From assembly GCA_031292515.1 (NCBI GenBank), contig JARLGZ010000054.1, forward strand, positions 124,001 to 188,000: 64,000 nucleotides of DNA, in the 5' to 3' direction. The position numbers and the translations under genes are program-made. Shown here piece by piece: positions 25,651-34,273 of this stretch (the stretch's first letter is position 1; each line of letters opens with the position of its first letter). The stretch comes from Puia sp. (GTDB taxonomy: Bacteria; Bacteroidota; Bacteroidia; Chitinophagales; Chitinophagaceae). The notes under the pieces were generated by a model. It saw only the letters and a program-made list of their open reading frames with translations, was not told the origin of the DNA and did not search any database.

Positions 25651-26341
25651 CCGACTGCCCGGTGCTGTATTTTTGCCGCATCAGGTAAAGATAGGTCTCT
25701 GCGATATCTTCAGGCCCCGCTACATATCTGACGGGCAGTTGCCCGCTGAAATGGCTGTACATGCCTTCCCGTTCAGCTTCGGGCATATTAGACCATAAAC
25801 CGGTTTTGACGACGCCCGGCGAAACCATATTTACCCGCAGAGGCGCCAGCTCGATGGCCATGGCCCTCGTAAATCCCTCCATTGCCGCACAAATACTCGC
25901 TCCCAGTGACCATCCTTTACCGGGTCGCAAAGCCGCCACGCCCCCTGTCAGGGTGATGGACCCGCCCCTGTTGATATGTGGCACAGCGTATTTTACCGCC
26001 GTAAACGCCCCCCAATACCTTACATTGAAAAATTGCCTGGCATCGACAACTTTCACGTCTTCAATACTGCTTAAATGCAAGGTCTCTCCGGCAGTATATA
26101 CCAGGTGATCAAAACTGCCGATATTTGTAAACAGTGCCGATACCTGTCCTTCGTTTGTCAGGTCTGCAGCGAAGCCTGTGTTTCCGGCAGGCAGGCCAGC
26201 CAATGCTGTATCTATACGTTCCGGGTTGCTGGATACGATGATGACCTCACCGCCCTGCAAAGCAACGGCCTTTGCGGTGGCTAGCCCTATCCCCGCGCTG
26301 CCGCCCGCGATAACCACTTTCTTCCCTTTTAAATTTTCCAT
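25619..26341 (-). CDS. short-chain dehydrogenase/reductase
   Basis: About 240 residues from ATG 26341 (MENLKGKKVVIAGGSAGIGL). The cofactor motif GGSAGIG is followed by ISSNPER-like strand-2 residues, a degenerate structural motif (DHLVYTAGETLHLS instead of NNAG), TLTGGVAALRPG in place of the usual Ser motif, and a missing YxxxK (SLGASICAAMEGFTRAM has no Tyr-x3-Lys). The usual catalytic tetrad is therefore not intact, so it could be a divergent or regulatory SDR. The end DGGYVLI is typical. A Crp-type regulator gene lies 72 bases upstream on the same strand. Confidence 0.85.
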   Translation of the reverse strand: MENLKGKKVVIAGGSAGIGLATAKAVALQGGEVIIVSSNPERIDTALAGLPAGNTGFAADLTNEGQVSALFTNIGSFDHLVYTAGETLHLSSIEDVKVVDARQFFNVRYWGAFTAVKYAVPHINRGGSITLTGGVAALRPGKGWSLGASICAAMEGFTRAMAIELAPLRVNMVSPGVVKTGLWSNMPEAEREGMYSHFSGQLPVRYVAGPEDIAETYLYLMRQKYSTGQSVIADGGYVLI

Positions 26342-26413
26342 ACTATTTGCTTTTGTTGATGCAAATATCCGGAGGCATCCGGCAGGCAGACTTAACAAAT
26401 GGTAAAAAGCGAT

Positions 26414-26986
26414 CTATCGGATATTTTTCCGGATGCGACTCAACGATTGCGGGGTAATCCCCAAATAGGAGGCGATATCGCTCAGGGGAACCCGGTAGGC
26501 AATCTCCGGCTGGCGCATCAAAAACATCCTGTAGCGGGTAGTAGAGTCCTGGCCCAGGTAGGCGTTTCTTACGGCTATCTTGTCTAACAGGGCCTGGTGG
26601 GTTATTTCCGTAATCAGCGGTTTTAAATAAGATAGCCTTGAATAAAGCGTGTCCAGGCCGGTGCGGCTTATCGCCAATACTTCCGCGTTACATGCGGCCT
26701 GTATGCTCTCCTGCGCGACGACCTGGTTGTTGAAACTGTTCAGTATAGAACAGAACTTATTTTCGCGGATAAAGAAATGGGTAACCTCGTTGCCGTTTTC
26801 GTTGATGACTTTGATGCGCAGGATGCCTTCACAAACGAAAAACAATTCGCGGCAAATCTTTCCCGCCTTAAAAAGATAATCCCCTTCTTTATAAGTGCGG
26901 TGTTCCATCGCTCCCGCAATCAGACCTTCGTCATCGGCCGGAATATCACGAAATAGTTTGAGGAAGTTTATTAATGGATTGGGCAT
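26414..26986 (-). CDS. Crp/Fnr family transcriptional regulator
   Basis: 190 residues from ATG 26986 (MPNPLINFLKLF). The cyclic-nucleotide-binding-like beta roll appears as AGAMEHRTYKEGDYLFKAGK and LFFVCEGILRIKVI. The helix-turn-helix is shortened but visible in YRVPLSDIASYLGITPQSLSRIRKNIR, without further wing residues. The residues that bind cAMP phosphate (GELAL with RxS) are absent. This group of Bacteroidota Crp-like regulators often sits beside SDR genes, which makes the SDR its probable target. The ORF is open to 27037. Confidence 0.88.
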   Translation of the reverse strand: MPNPLINFLKLFRDIPADDEGLIAGAMEHRTYKEGDYLFKAGKICRELFFVCEGILRIKVINENGNEVTHFFIRENKFCSILNSFNNQVVAQESIQAACNAEVLAISRTGLDTLYSRLSYLKPLITEITHQALLDKIAVRNAYLGQDSTTRYRMFLMRQPEIAYRVPLSDIASYLGITPQSLSRIRKNIR

Positions 26987-27227
26987 GGAAGCAAAGCTAT
27001 GAAAATAAAAACGAGGGTTCCGATGACAGCCGGGCATAAAAAAAGCCTGCCTGGTGGCGGCCTTTTTTATACATGTTCTTTTTGCGTTCGGGATAAAACG
27101 GATTGCGTTTGAGATAGGACGGGAGGATCTTGGACCAAAAACGGGCTGAACGATTGCAAATTAATATTTATACGGATTGGCTTGCACCTCTGCAGGATAC
27201 GATTATACCTCTATAGGAACAGATGGG

Positions 27228-28214
27228 TCATCTGCTTTTTACCACTTCCCGCGGCAATACGCCGAATTCCTTTCTGAATGCCTTCGCAAAATGGCTCAGG
27301 TTGGAAAACCCGATTTCGCTCCCGGCCTGTTTGATACTGAATTGCCCCGACACCAACATCTCTTTGGCACGGAGGAGCCTGGATTTATTGTAATAGTCAT
27401 ACAGGGTATAACCATAGATATCTTTAAAGAGATTTTTCAGCTTGCTCGTACTCATATACACTTCCTGGGCCAGGGATTCCAATGACGGAAATCCTTCCAG
27501 GTTATGACGGCTGAGGATCTGCTCGACATGATGCATGCTTTCGAGATCATTCTTCTTGACGGTCTTCTGTTTGGAAGACTGCCCCTGTCTCAGGAAAGAA
27601 TGCAGGAATTTTTCGGTCAGCTGGATGAGCTGGGACAATTTCCTGACGGGCAATACGGGATCGTTTTCCCTGGTCTCGAACATTTCTTTCAAGGTCTCCC
27701 GGTGGGAGAGATTGATAAAATGCTTGTTGGAGGACAGCGAGTTCTCTTTCGCGAACCCGGAAAGCCGGTTATAAAGGTCGGCGGGCAGATACTGCCGGGT
27801 GATCTCGTCGGAATAGAAGATCATCAGCTTCTTGATATCGCTGCCTGCCGGGATCCTGAGTGTGCAGGGATCTTCCGTGTCAGCCAGCAGGATATCATTC
27901 TTCAAAGGCTTCCGCTCGATCACCATGTCCGGATGGGCTTCCGACTGGATCTCTTTTTTCATTTCCACCTGGTTGAAAGTCAGGTAGAATCCTTTCCAGC
28001 CACCTGCCTCCCGTTCCAGCACCAGGTCATGCTCGAATTGCGCGTTGATGACCGCGTAGGAGAGATGCCTGCTGATGTTGCGGGCCACAATAAAACCTTT
28101 TCCCAGGTGGGATGGGAGGTTGATGATATTGTTGTGCACGGGGATGTTCAGCTGAAGGGCCAGATCCACCAGCCATTTTTCGTAATCTTCCTGACGGAAA
28201 CTATACTTTACCAT
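27228..28214 (-). CDS. AraC family transcriptional regulator
   Basis: 328 residues. The C-terminal AraC domain is clear: LESLAQEVYMSTSKLKNLF, then DIYGYTLYDYYNKSRLLRAK, and the second helix-turn-helix SIKQAGSEIGFSNLSHFAKA with FRKEFGVLPREV. The N-terminal 200 residues are a divergent sensor region. It is isolated on both sides, so the target is unknown; 190 bases upstream and the 510-base gap beyond hold no clear gene. Confidence 0.9.
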   Translation of the reverse strand: MVKYSFRQEDYEKWLVDLALQLNIPVHNNIINLPSHLGKGFIVARNISRHLSYAVINAQFEHDLVLEREAGGWKGFYLTFNQVEMKKEIQSEAHPDMVIERKPLKNDILLADTEDPCTLRIPAGSDIKKLMIFYSDEITRQYLPADLYNRLSGFAKENSLSSNKHFINLSHRETLKEMFETRENDPVLPVRKLSQLIQLTEKFLHSFLRQGQSSKQKTVKKNDLESMHHVEQILSRHNLEGFPSLESLAQEVYMSTSKLKNLFKDIYGYTLYDYYNKSRLLRAKEMLVSGQFSIKQAGSEIGFSNLSHFAKAFRKEFGVLPREVVKSR

Positions 28215-28725
28215 AATCCACAGATTTTTCGGTCATGTAAAATTGATCAACAAGAAGCAAGTGGTTATGGTTTAGGGACGGATCGGGGGTATCGGGATTG
28301 CAATATGAATAGGAACAATTAACGGGCCACATAGGTCATAAAATATTGGGATTAACAAAAACGGCAAGCGGATAACCGTTTGAAAAATAACAAAATGCAA
28401 AATTAACGAAAACCGGCCGCGCGGAATAGCTGCATGATCTCTTTTAATAGCTGTAGGGGGCATTTAACAAAATGTTGGCGCGGTGGAGTGTTGCTGCGAC
28501 TTCGGTCGAATGGCTTCGGGAAATCGTTTGGAAGGTCCGGCAAAACTGGTCGATGGACTTGATTGAGATCAATAAAATACTCCTGCTGCCTGAGCGAAAC
28601 GCTGCAAGTCAAGGTCTTGCTGTTTAGGGACTTCTTGATAGATTCTGATAGGCCCTGTAACGGATCCGGGTTGATCCTGGAAAAGATCCGGGTTGATCCC
28701 GTGCTATCCTGGTATTCCGGATGGA
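28215..28725. other. gap without a supported gene
   Basis: The stretch holds no recognised gene. It contains a 15-bp direct repeat, GATCCGGGTTGATCC, at 28663-28677 and 28685-28699. A 108-residue minus-strand ORF starts at 28729, overlapping the mutS stop by 4 bases (ATGA). It has no recognisable domain, and its first 30 codons are repeat-like, so I do not call it a gene. Confidence 0.5.
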
Positions 28726-31398
28726 TCATTTTAGAAGGTTCCTGACTTCCTGCAGCTTCAGCAGCGCTTCGACGGGTGTGAGCCTGTTGATATCGAGGCT
28801 CTCCAGCAGGGACCTGATCTCCTGGAAAGTTTCGGTATGTGCGTCGAAGATTGAGAGCTGCAATTTTGGAGCATTTAGTTGCTGGACATCGCGGTGCAGG
28901 GAACCGGCTTTCGGAGATCCCTTTTCAGGGGTACGACCCGATGTCGCGGACGTCTCTTCGGCATGGAGGGGTCCGGCTTGTCCTTCGCGGCTTTCTTCCA
29001 GTTGCTTCAAAATATCGTTGGCCCTGTCGATGAGGGAAGGCGGCATACCTGCCATCTTTGCGACGTGAATCCCGAAACTATGGGTGCTTCCGCCAGGGGC
29101 CAGCTTGCGGAGGAAAATCACCCGGTTACCGATCTCCTTGTTGGTGATATGGAAATTCCGGATCCGCGGCAGCCTGTTTTCCAGTTCGTTCAGTTCATGG
29201 TAATGAGTGGCAAACAATGTCTTGGGGGCATGAGGCGAATTGTGAAGGTATTCCGCGATGCTCCAGGCTATGGAGATGCCATCATAGGTCGAAGTGCCTC
29301 TTCCGATCTCGTCGAGCAGGATGAGGCTCCGTGCCGAAATATTGTTGATGATGCTGGCCGTCTCGTTCATCTCCACCATAAATGTGGACTCTCCGCCGCT
29401 GAGGTTGTCGGAGGCTCCCACACGCGTAAATATTTTATCGGTGAGCGGGATCCTGGCGGAATCCGCCGGTACAAAACTTCCGATATGGGCGAGCAGGGTG
29501 ATCAGCGCGGTCTGGCGTAAGATGGCACTCTTACCGCTCATATTGGGTCCCGTGAGAATAATGATCTGCTGCGACGCAGGGTCGAGCAGGATATCGTTGG
29601 CGACATAGGATTCCCCCGCGTGCAGGTTCCGCTCGATTACAGGATGGCGGCTTGCTGTCAGCTCCAATTCCAGGCCATCATGAAGCACCGGCTTCTTATA
29701 ACCATATAGAAGCGCATTTCCGGCGAAGCAGAGCAGGCAATCCAGCACCGCCAGCACCTGCGCGTTGACCTGCATGGGTGCGATATTTTCCACCAGCACA
29801 CTCAGCAGTTCGTCATAGCGCGCGGCTTCGATGGCGAATATCTTCTCTTCGGCGCCCGTGATCTGTTCTTCGTATTCCTTTAGTTCGGGGGTGATATATC
29901 TCTCGGCATTGGCCAGGGTCTGCTTTCGCATCCATCCCGCGGGGGCCTTGTGTTTGTGGGAGTTGGTGACTTCCAGGTAATAGCCGAAGACATTGTTGAA
30001 GCCGATTTTCAACGAGGAGATCCCGGATCTTTCGGCTTCTTTCTGTTGCAGCTCCACCAGGTACTCCTTGCCGCCGGAGGCTATCTTCCGGAGACGATCG
30101 AGCTCCTCATCCACTCCCTCGCGGATCATGCCTCCTTTGCTGGCGAGGGCCGGCGGGGTGTCCACGAGCGTGCCGAAGATCCTTTCCGAAAGCCCGGGCA
30201 ACGGGTCGAGTGTTTCGGCTAGCCGCCGGAGATAGGTGTTGCCCGCCTGTCGGCAGGAATTGCCGATGGCGGCGATTATTTCCAATCCTTTTGCGACCTG
30301 GAGGACTTCACGCGGAGAGATCTTGCGGGAGGGTATCCTGCCGGCCAGCCGTTCGATGTCACCGCATTGCCGGATCTCGGGTATCAGTTTACCGCGCAGA
30401 TCCACTTCTTTGATGAAGAATTCAACAAGATCGAGCCTTTGCCCGATGCCGTAGGGGTCTTTGAGCGGCATCAGCACCCATCGTTTTAAAAGCCGGGCGC
30501 CCATCGGAGAGACGGTATTGTCCAGCACCGTCATCAGGGACTTCTCTCCCGGCGCCCCCGTTCCCAGCAATTCAAGGTTGCGGATGGTGAACCGGTCCAT
30601 CCACAGATGATCTTCGCGGTCGATCCGGCGGAGGGCGGTAATATGCTGCAGGTGGGGATGTTCGGTATCTTTCAGGTAATGCAGGATCGCTCCCGCGGCA
30701 ATAAGCCCATAGCCCATGTCTTCCACGCCGAAGCCTTTCAGCGACTGGGTCTGAAAGTGCTTCAACAGGCTTTCCCTGGCATAGACTTCGTCGAAGATCC
30801 AGCTTTCCAGCGTATAAGTGTACCAGGCCGATCCGTAGGTCTCTTTAAAATGCTTCTGAAAACTTCTTTGAAAAATCGTTTCGGCGGGTTTAAAGGTCTG
30901 TAAGAGCTTATCCGCATATTCCATATTGCCTTCGGTGACGAAGAACTCGCCGGTAGAAATATCGAAGAAGGCGATGCCGAGCCGGTCTTCGGTGAAATGG
31001 ATGCCGGCCAGGAAATTGTTGCTGCCCAGCTCCAGCAATTTCTCGTTGGTGGCGATCCCCGGTGTCACCATCTCCGTCACCCCTCTTTTGACGATCCCCT
31101 TTGCCACTTTTGGATCTTCGAGCTGGTCGCAGATGGCTACCCGGTAACCGGCCCTGACCAGTTTGTGGAGATAGGTATCGAGGGAATGATGAGGAAAACC
31201 TGCCAGTTCCGACGAAGAGGCGGCTCCGTTATTCCTTTTGGTGAGGGTGATGCCCAGCACCTGCGAAGCGATAACCGCGTCACTGCCGAAGGTCTCGTAG
31301 AAATCGCCCACCCTGAACAACAGGATGGCATCGGGATATCTTTGTTTGATAGCCCGGTGTTGTTGCATCAGGGGTGTATCGGCGGTGCTTTTGGACAT
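28726..31398 (-). CDS. mutS: DNA mismatch repair protein MutS
   Basis: 890 residues from ATG 31398 (MSKSTADTPLMQQHRAIKQR), the usual MutS length. The mismatch-contact Phe lies in LLFRVGDFYETFGSDA. The connector, lever and clamp domains follow. The ATPase motifs are ILTGPNMSGKSAILRQTALI (Walker A), LILLDEIGRGTSTYDGISI (Walker B and signature) and the ATHYHEL switch. The ORF runs open to 31926 upstream, but that part is antisense to the TrmH gene and lies beyond the promoter, so 31398 is chosen. MutS recognises base mismatches and recruits MutL. Confidence 0.96.
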   Translation of the reverse strand: MSKSTADTPLMQQHRAIKQRYPDAILLFRVGDFYETFGSDAVIASQVLGITLTKRNNGAASSSELAGFPHHSLDTYLHKLVRAGYRVAICDQLEDPKVAKGIVKRGVTEMVTPGIATNEKLLELGSNNFLAGIHFTEDRLGIAFFDISTGEFFVTEGNMEYADKLLQTFKPAETIFQRSFQKHFKETYGSAWYTYTLESWIFDEVYARESLLKHFQTQSLKGFGVEDMGYGLIAAGAILHYLKDTEHPHLQHITALRRIDREDHLWMDRFTIRNLELLGTGAPGEKSLMTVLDNTVSPMGARLLKRWVLMPLKDPYGIGQRLDLVEFFIKEVDLRGKLIPEIRQCGDIERLAGRIPSRKISPREVLQVAKGLEIIAAIGNSCRQAGNTYLRRLAETLDPLPGLSERIFGTLVDTPPALASKGGMIREGVDEELDRLRKIASGGKEYLVELQQKEAERSGISSLKIGFNNVFGYYLEVTNSHKHKAPAGWMRKQTLANAERYITPELKEYEEQITGAEEKIFAIEAARYDELLSVLVENIAPMQVNAQVLAVLDCLLCFAGNALLYGYKKPVLHDGLELELTASRHPVIERNLHAGESYVANDILLDPASQQIIILTGPNMSGKSAILRQTALITLLAHIGSFVPADSARIPLTDKIFTRVGASDNLSGGESTFMVEMNETASIINNISARSLILLDEIGRGTSTYDGISIAWSIAEYLHNSPHAPKTLFATHYHELNELENRLPRIRNFHITNKEIGNRVIFLRKLAPGGSTHSFGIHVAKMAGMPPSLIDRANDILKQLEESREGQAGPLHAEETSATSGRTPEKGSPKAGSLHRDVQQLNAPKLQLSIFDAHTETFQEIRSLLESLDINRLTPVEALLKLQEVRNLLK

Positions 31399-31404
31399 GG
31401 GGGA

Positions 31405-31412
31405 CAAAAATA
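31405..31412 (-). promoter_or_regulatory. TATTTTTG -7 element of mutS
   Basis: On the minus strand TATTTTTG ends 6 bases before the mutS ATG at 31398, implying a nearly leaderless message. It is divergent from the + strand element at 31435. Confidence 0.55.
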
Positions 31413-31434
31413 AAGGATTGTGCCGAAGGTGGAC

Positions 31435-31442
31435 TATTTTTG
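31435..31442 (+). promoter_or_regulatory. TATTTTTG -7 element of the TrmH-type gene
   Basis: The element ends 17 bases before ATG 31460; only 22 bases separate it from the oppositely directed mutS element. Confidence 0.6.
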
Positions 31443-31459
31443 CAGGATAATTCGAAGGG

Positions 31460-32023
31460 ATGCGAAAGCTCAGCATGGATGAATTGGGCCGTAAATCGGT
31501 GGATGAATTCAGGGGATCGGACAAGAGGCCCGTCATAGTGGTGCTGGACAACATCCGCAGCATGCACAATGTCGGCAGCGTATTCCGGACGGCCGACGCT
31601 TTCTTGCTGGAGGGCATCGTGCTCTGTGGGTATACGCCGAGGCCGCCGCACCGGGATATCCATAAGACGGCACTGGGGGCTACCGAAACCGTGGCGTGGG
31701 AATACGCGGAGACGACGGCGCAGGCCCTGCGGTCGCTCCGGGAACAGGGGTGTTCGCTGTTTGCCGTCGAGCAGGCGGAAGGCAGTGTCCCGCTGCAGCG
31801 GTTTGTGGATGAGTATACGGCCCATCGCGGGAAAATGGCCGTCGTCTTCGGCAACGAAGTGAGCGGGGTGGAGGCGGAAGCGCTGGCCTTATGCGACGGC
31901 TGCATAGAGATTCCGCAGTGGGGCATGAAGCATTCTTTGAATATCTCCGTGGCGGCGGGGATTGTGCTATGGGAATTGGTGCGGATGAATGACGTTCGGG
32001 CGCCAGGAGTTCAGATACGGTAG
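31460..32023 (+). CDS. TrmH/SpoU family RNA 2'-O-methyltransferase
   Basis: 187 residues. The SPOUT motifs are in order: VVLDNIRSMHNVGSVFRTAD (motif 1, with the catalytic Arg), MAVVFGNEVSGVEAEAL (motif 2) and IEIPQWGMKHSLNISVAAGI (motif 3, the SAM knot). It methylates a ribose in tRNA or rRNA. The short length with no N-terminal extension fits TrmH/TrmL-like enzymes acting on tRNA, but the target nucleotide is not defined by sequence. It is divergent from mutS, with the UbiA-like gene 50 bases downstream. Confidence 0.92.
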   Translation: MRKLSMDELGRKSVDEFRGSDKRPVIVVLDNIRSMHNVGSVFRTADAFLLEGIVLCGYTPRPPHRDIHKTALGATETVAWEYAETTAQALRSLREQGCSLFAVEQAEGSVPLQRFVDEYTAHRGKMAVVFGNEVSGVEAEALALCDGCIEIPQWGMKHSLNISVAAGIVLWELVRMNDVRAPGVQIR

Positions 32024-32073
32024 CCGCAAGTGCCGGATGTTCGAATTTCTTAAGAAAAAGTCTACCTATTATC

Positions 32074-33018
32074 ATGACAACAATAAAGAATTACTTAAGC
32101 CTGGTCAAATTCTCACATACGATCTTCGCGATGCCGTTTGCGCTGATCGGGTTTTTCCTGGGAATAGTCCCTCCCAGGGGATTTGCCAGATTATTCCGGG
32201 ATTTTGAGCCTTCATCCTGGTCGGTCTATGTCGCCCCGGGATTTCTTATCGGTAAATTTCTCCTGGTAGTAGGTTGTATGATTTTTGCACGTAGCGCTGC
32301 CATGTCATTCAACCGTTGGCTGGATGCAAAGTTCGACGCATTGAACCCACGGACGGCTATCAGGGAGATCCCGGCAGGCATCATCTCGAAAGATAGCGCG
32401 TTACGTTTTGTGATCTTTAATTGCGTTGCCTTTATTGTCTGTACCTGGTTTATCAATCCCTTGTGTTTTTATTTGTCCTTTGTCGCCCTGGCCGTGGTTC
32501 TTGGCTATAGCTATACCAAACGCTTTACTCCCTTATGTCACCTGGTGCTGGGTATCGGTCTTTCACTGGCCCCGATTGGGGCTTTCCTGGCGGTGACGGG
32601 TCATTTTGCCCTATTGCCAATCCTTTTTTCCCTTACCGTGATTTTCTGGGTGAGTGGCTTCGATATCATCTACGCCCTGCAGGACGAAGAATTCGACAAA
32701 ACGCATCAACTCTATTCCATGCCCTCCTGGCTTGGAAAGTCCAAAGCACTAAAGGTCTCCGGGTCTCTTCACCTGTTGAGTACTCTTTGTGTAGTGTCGG
32801 CAGGACTATTTGGCGGCTTTGGCTGGTGGTACTGGATCGGGGTGGCTATCTTTATCGGGATGCTGATCTATCAACACTCTATCGTGAAACCCAATGATCT
32901 CAGCAAGGTCAACCTCGCTTTTATGACAGCCAATGGCATCGCCAGTGTCGTTTTTGCTGTTTTTGTGATAACGGATCTATTCAGCGCCGGTCATGGGGCC
33001 TGGAATCTCAACCGATAA
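32074..33018 (+). CDS. UbiA family prenyltransferase (4-hydroxybenzoate-type)
   Basis: 314 residues with eight or nine membrane helices. The first prenyl-diphosphate site is SFNRWLDAKFDALNPRT (NxxxDxxxD), followed by REIPAG. The second is FDIIYALQDEEFD with DxxxD spacing. This pattern matches the 4-hydroxybenzoate polyprenyltransferase group that many Bacteroidota carry with the futalosine or menaquinone route; MenA is less likely. It acts in the inner membrane. ruvX starts 2 bases after its stop, suggesting a shared message. Confidence 0.9.
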   Translation: MTTIKNYLSLVKFSHTIFAMPFALIGFFLGIVPPRGFARLFRDFEPSSWSVYVAPGFLIGKFLLVVGCMIFARSAAMSFNRWLDAKFDALNPRTAIREIPAGIISKDSALRFVIFNCVAFIVCTWFINPLCFYLSFVALAVVLGYSYTKRFTPLCHLVLGIGLSLAPIGAFLAVTGHFALLPILFSLTVIFWVSGFDIIYALQDEEFDKTHQLYSMPSWLGKSKALKVSGSLHLLSTLCVVSAGLFGGFGWWYWIGVAIFIGMLIYQHSIVKPNDLSKVNLAFMTANGIASVVFAVFVITDLFSAGHGAWNLNR

Positions 33019-33020
33019 CT

Positions 33021-33434
33021 ATGCCGCGCATCCTCGCTATCGACTATGGCCTCAAACGCACCGGGCTGGCCGTCACGGACCCCCTGCAGATCATCGCCAC
33101 CGGGCTCATGACGATCGAATCCCCGAAACTGATCGCGTTCCTGAAGGACTATTTCAAGAAGGAGACCGTCGAACTGGTCCTTGTCGGGGAACCCAAAAAC
33201 TGGGACGATACCGACACGCATGCCACCCCCCTGGTCAGGGCCTTGGTCACCCGTTTTAAGAAGGAATTTCCCACGATGCCCCTGCTCCTGGTGGATGAAC
33301 GGAATACGTCCAAAATGGCGTCCCGGGCTATGATCGATATGGGCCTCAAAAAGAAGCAACGGCGCAACAAGGCCCTGGTCGATGAGATTGCCGCCACGAT
33401 CATGCTGCAGGAGTACCTCGGCAGGTCTATGTAG
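33021..33434 (+). CDS. ruvX: Holliday junction resolvase-like RuvX (YqgF)
   Basis: 137 residues with the RNase-H-like fold of YqgF/RuvX: ILAIDYGLKRTGLAVTDP at the start (first acidic residue), VELVLVGEPKN, LLLVDERNTSKMASRAM, and the C-terminal VDEIAATIMLQEYL with the last acidic residue. The length is normal. Known members process pre-16S rRNA or resolve junctions. It is followed by about 145 bases of ATTCGCG-type repeats before def. Confidence 0.93.
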   Translation: MPRILAIDYGLKRTGLAVTDPLQIIATGLMTIESPKLIAFLKDYFKKETVELVLVGEPKNWDDTDTHATPLVRALVTRFKKEFPTMPLLLVDERNTSKMASRAMIDMGLKKKQRRNKALVDEIAATIMLQEYLGRSM

Positions 33435-33469
33435 TGTGTCGACGGTCCCGGCAGAAAGCAGGCGAACAT

Positions 33470-33575
33470 ATTTGCCCTATTTTTTATAAATTCGCGGTTT
33501 CGCGATTATTCGCGTCCATTCGCATTTATTTGCGTTTATTGACGCTCTTCGCACTTATTCGTGTTAATTCGTATA
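33470..33575. repeat. degenerate ATTCGCG repeats before def
   Basis: ATTCGCG-like units (ATTCGCGG, ATTATTCGCGTCC, ATTCGCATTT, ATTTGCGTTT, ATTCGTGTT) recur roughly every 10-12 bases across the ruvX-def gap, up to the def start. Confidence 0.65.
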
Positions 33576-33578
33576 ATA

Positions 33579-34157
33579 ATGATTTTACCAATTGTAGCCT
33601 ACGGCGCCCCGATCCTTCGTGTAGTTTGTAAAGACATCACGCCGGATTACCCCAACCTGCAGAAATTCATCGAGGATATGTGGGAGACCATGTATTCCAG
33701 CAATGGAGTCGGGCTGGCTGCCCCGCAGGTCAACCGGGACATCCGGATCTTCGTCGTCGACTCTACGCAGATATTCAATAACCTGGAAGAGGATGAGAAG
33801 GATAAATATCCCGATGGACCTGGTATCAAACAGGTTTTTATCAACGCGCACGTCAAGGAACTGGACGGAGATGAATGGTCCTATAACGAGGGCTGCCTCA
33901 GCATCCCCAAAGTGAGGGAGGATATATTCCGGAGCGAGGAAGTGACCCTGTCCTACCTGGATGAGAATTTCGAACCGCACGAAGCCACTTTCAACGGGAT
34001 CACCGCCCGCGTGATCCTGCACGAATATGACCACATCGAAGGCAAGCTCTTTATCGACTACCTGAAACCGCTCAAACGCAAGCTGCTGAAAAGCAAGCTG
34101 GACGATATCTCCAGGGGAAAGATCAGCGTGGACTATAAGATGGCGTTTCCAAAGTAG
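33579..34157 (+). CDS. def: peptide deformylase
   Basis: 192 residues from ATG 33579 (MILPIVAYGAPILR); the longer start at 33561 adds six unlikely residues. All three signature motifs are intact: GVGLAAPQ at about residues 43-50, EGCLSIP with the metal Cys, and HEYDHIEG with the two metal His and the catalytic Glu. Note that position 2 of HExxH is E-Y-D-H, the common Bacteroidota form. It removes formyl groups from nascent proteins. Downstream 115 bases are filled with repeats before the convergent RluA gene. Confidence 0.96.
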   Translation: MILPIVAYGAPILRVVCKDITPDYPNLQKFIEDMWETMYSSNGVGLAAPQVNRDIRIFVVDSTQIFNNLEEDEKDKYPDGPGIKQVFINAHVKELDGDEWSYNEGCLSIPKVREDIFRSEEVTLSYLDENFEPHEATFNGITARVILHEYDHIEGKLFIDYLKPLKRKLLKSKLDDISRGKISVDYKMAFPK

Positions 34158-34245
34158 GGGCTTCCGAAGTGGCGGTTTCCAAAACAGGCATTTCGGAAAT
34201 CCCGGAATCCCGGAACCGGCAGTTTCAAATAGGCATTTTTACGGA
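34146..34245. repeat. degenerate GGCxTTTCC repeats behind def
   Basis: Units such as GGCGTTTCCAAAGTA, GGCGGTTTCCAAAACA and GGCATTTCGGAAATCC recur with a period near 15 bases, starting inside the last codons of def and filling the gap to the RluA gene end. Confidence 0.6.
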
Positions 34246-34273
34246 GGAGGTTTTCCCGTGTCTCGTTACGCTG

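Noticed and set aside
28403-28729. 108-residue minus-strand ORF overlapping the mutS stop by ATGA
   Set aside because: No recognisable domain, and its first third is coded by repeat DNA. The ATGA overlap is the only support.
31399-31926. Longer mutS start giving 176 extra residues
   Set aside because: That part is antisense to the TrmH-type gene and lies upstream of the mutS promoter; MutS starts normally at 31398.
33470-33575. Regularly spaced ATTCGCG units considered as a CRISPR array
   Set aside because: Units are 10-12 bases, degenerate and without spacers of constant length; no cas genes are present.
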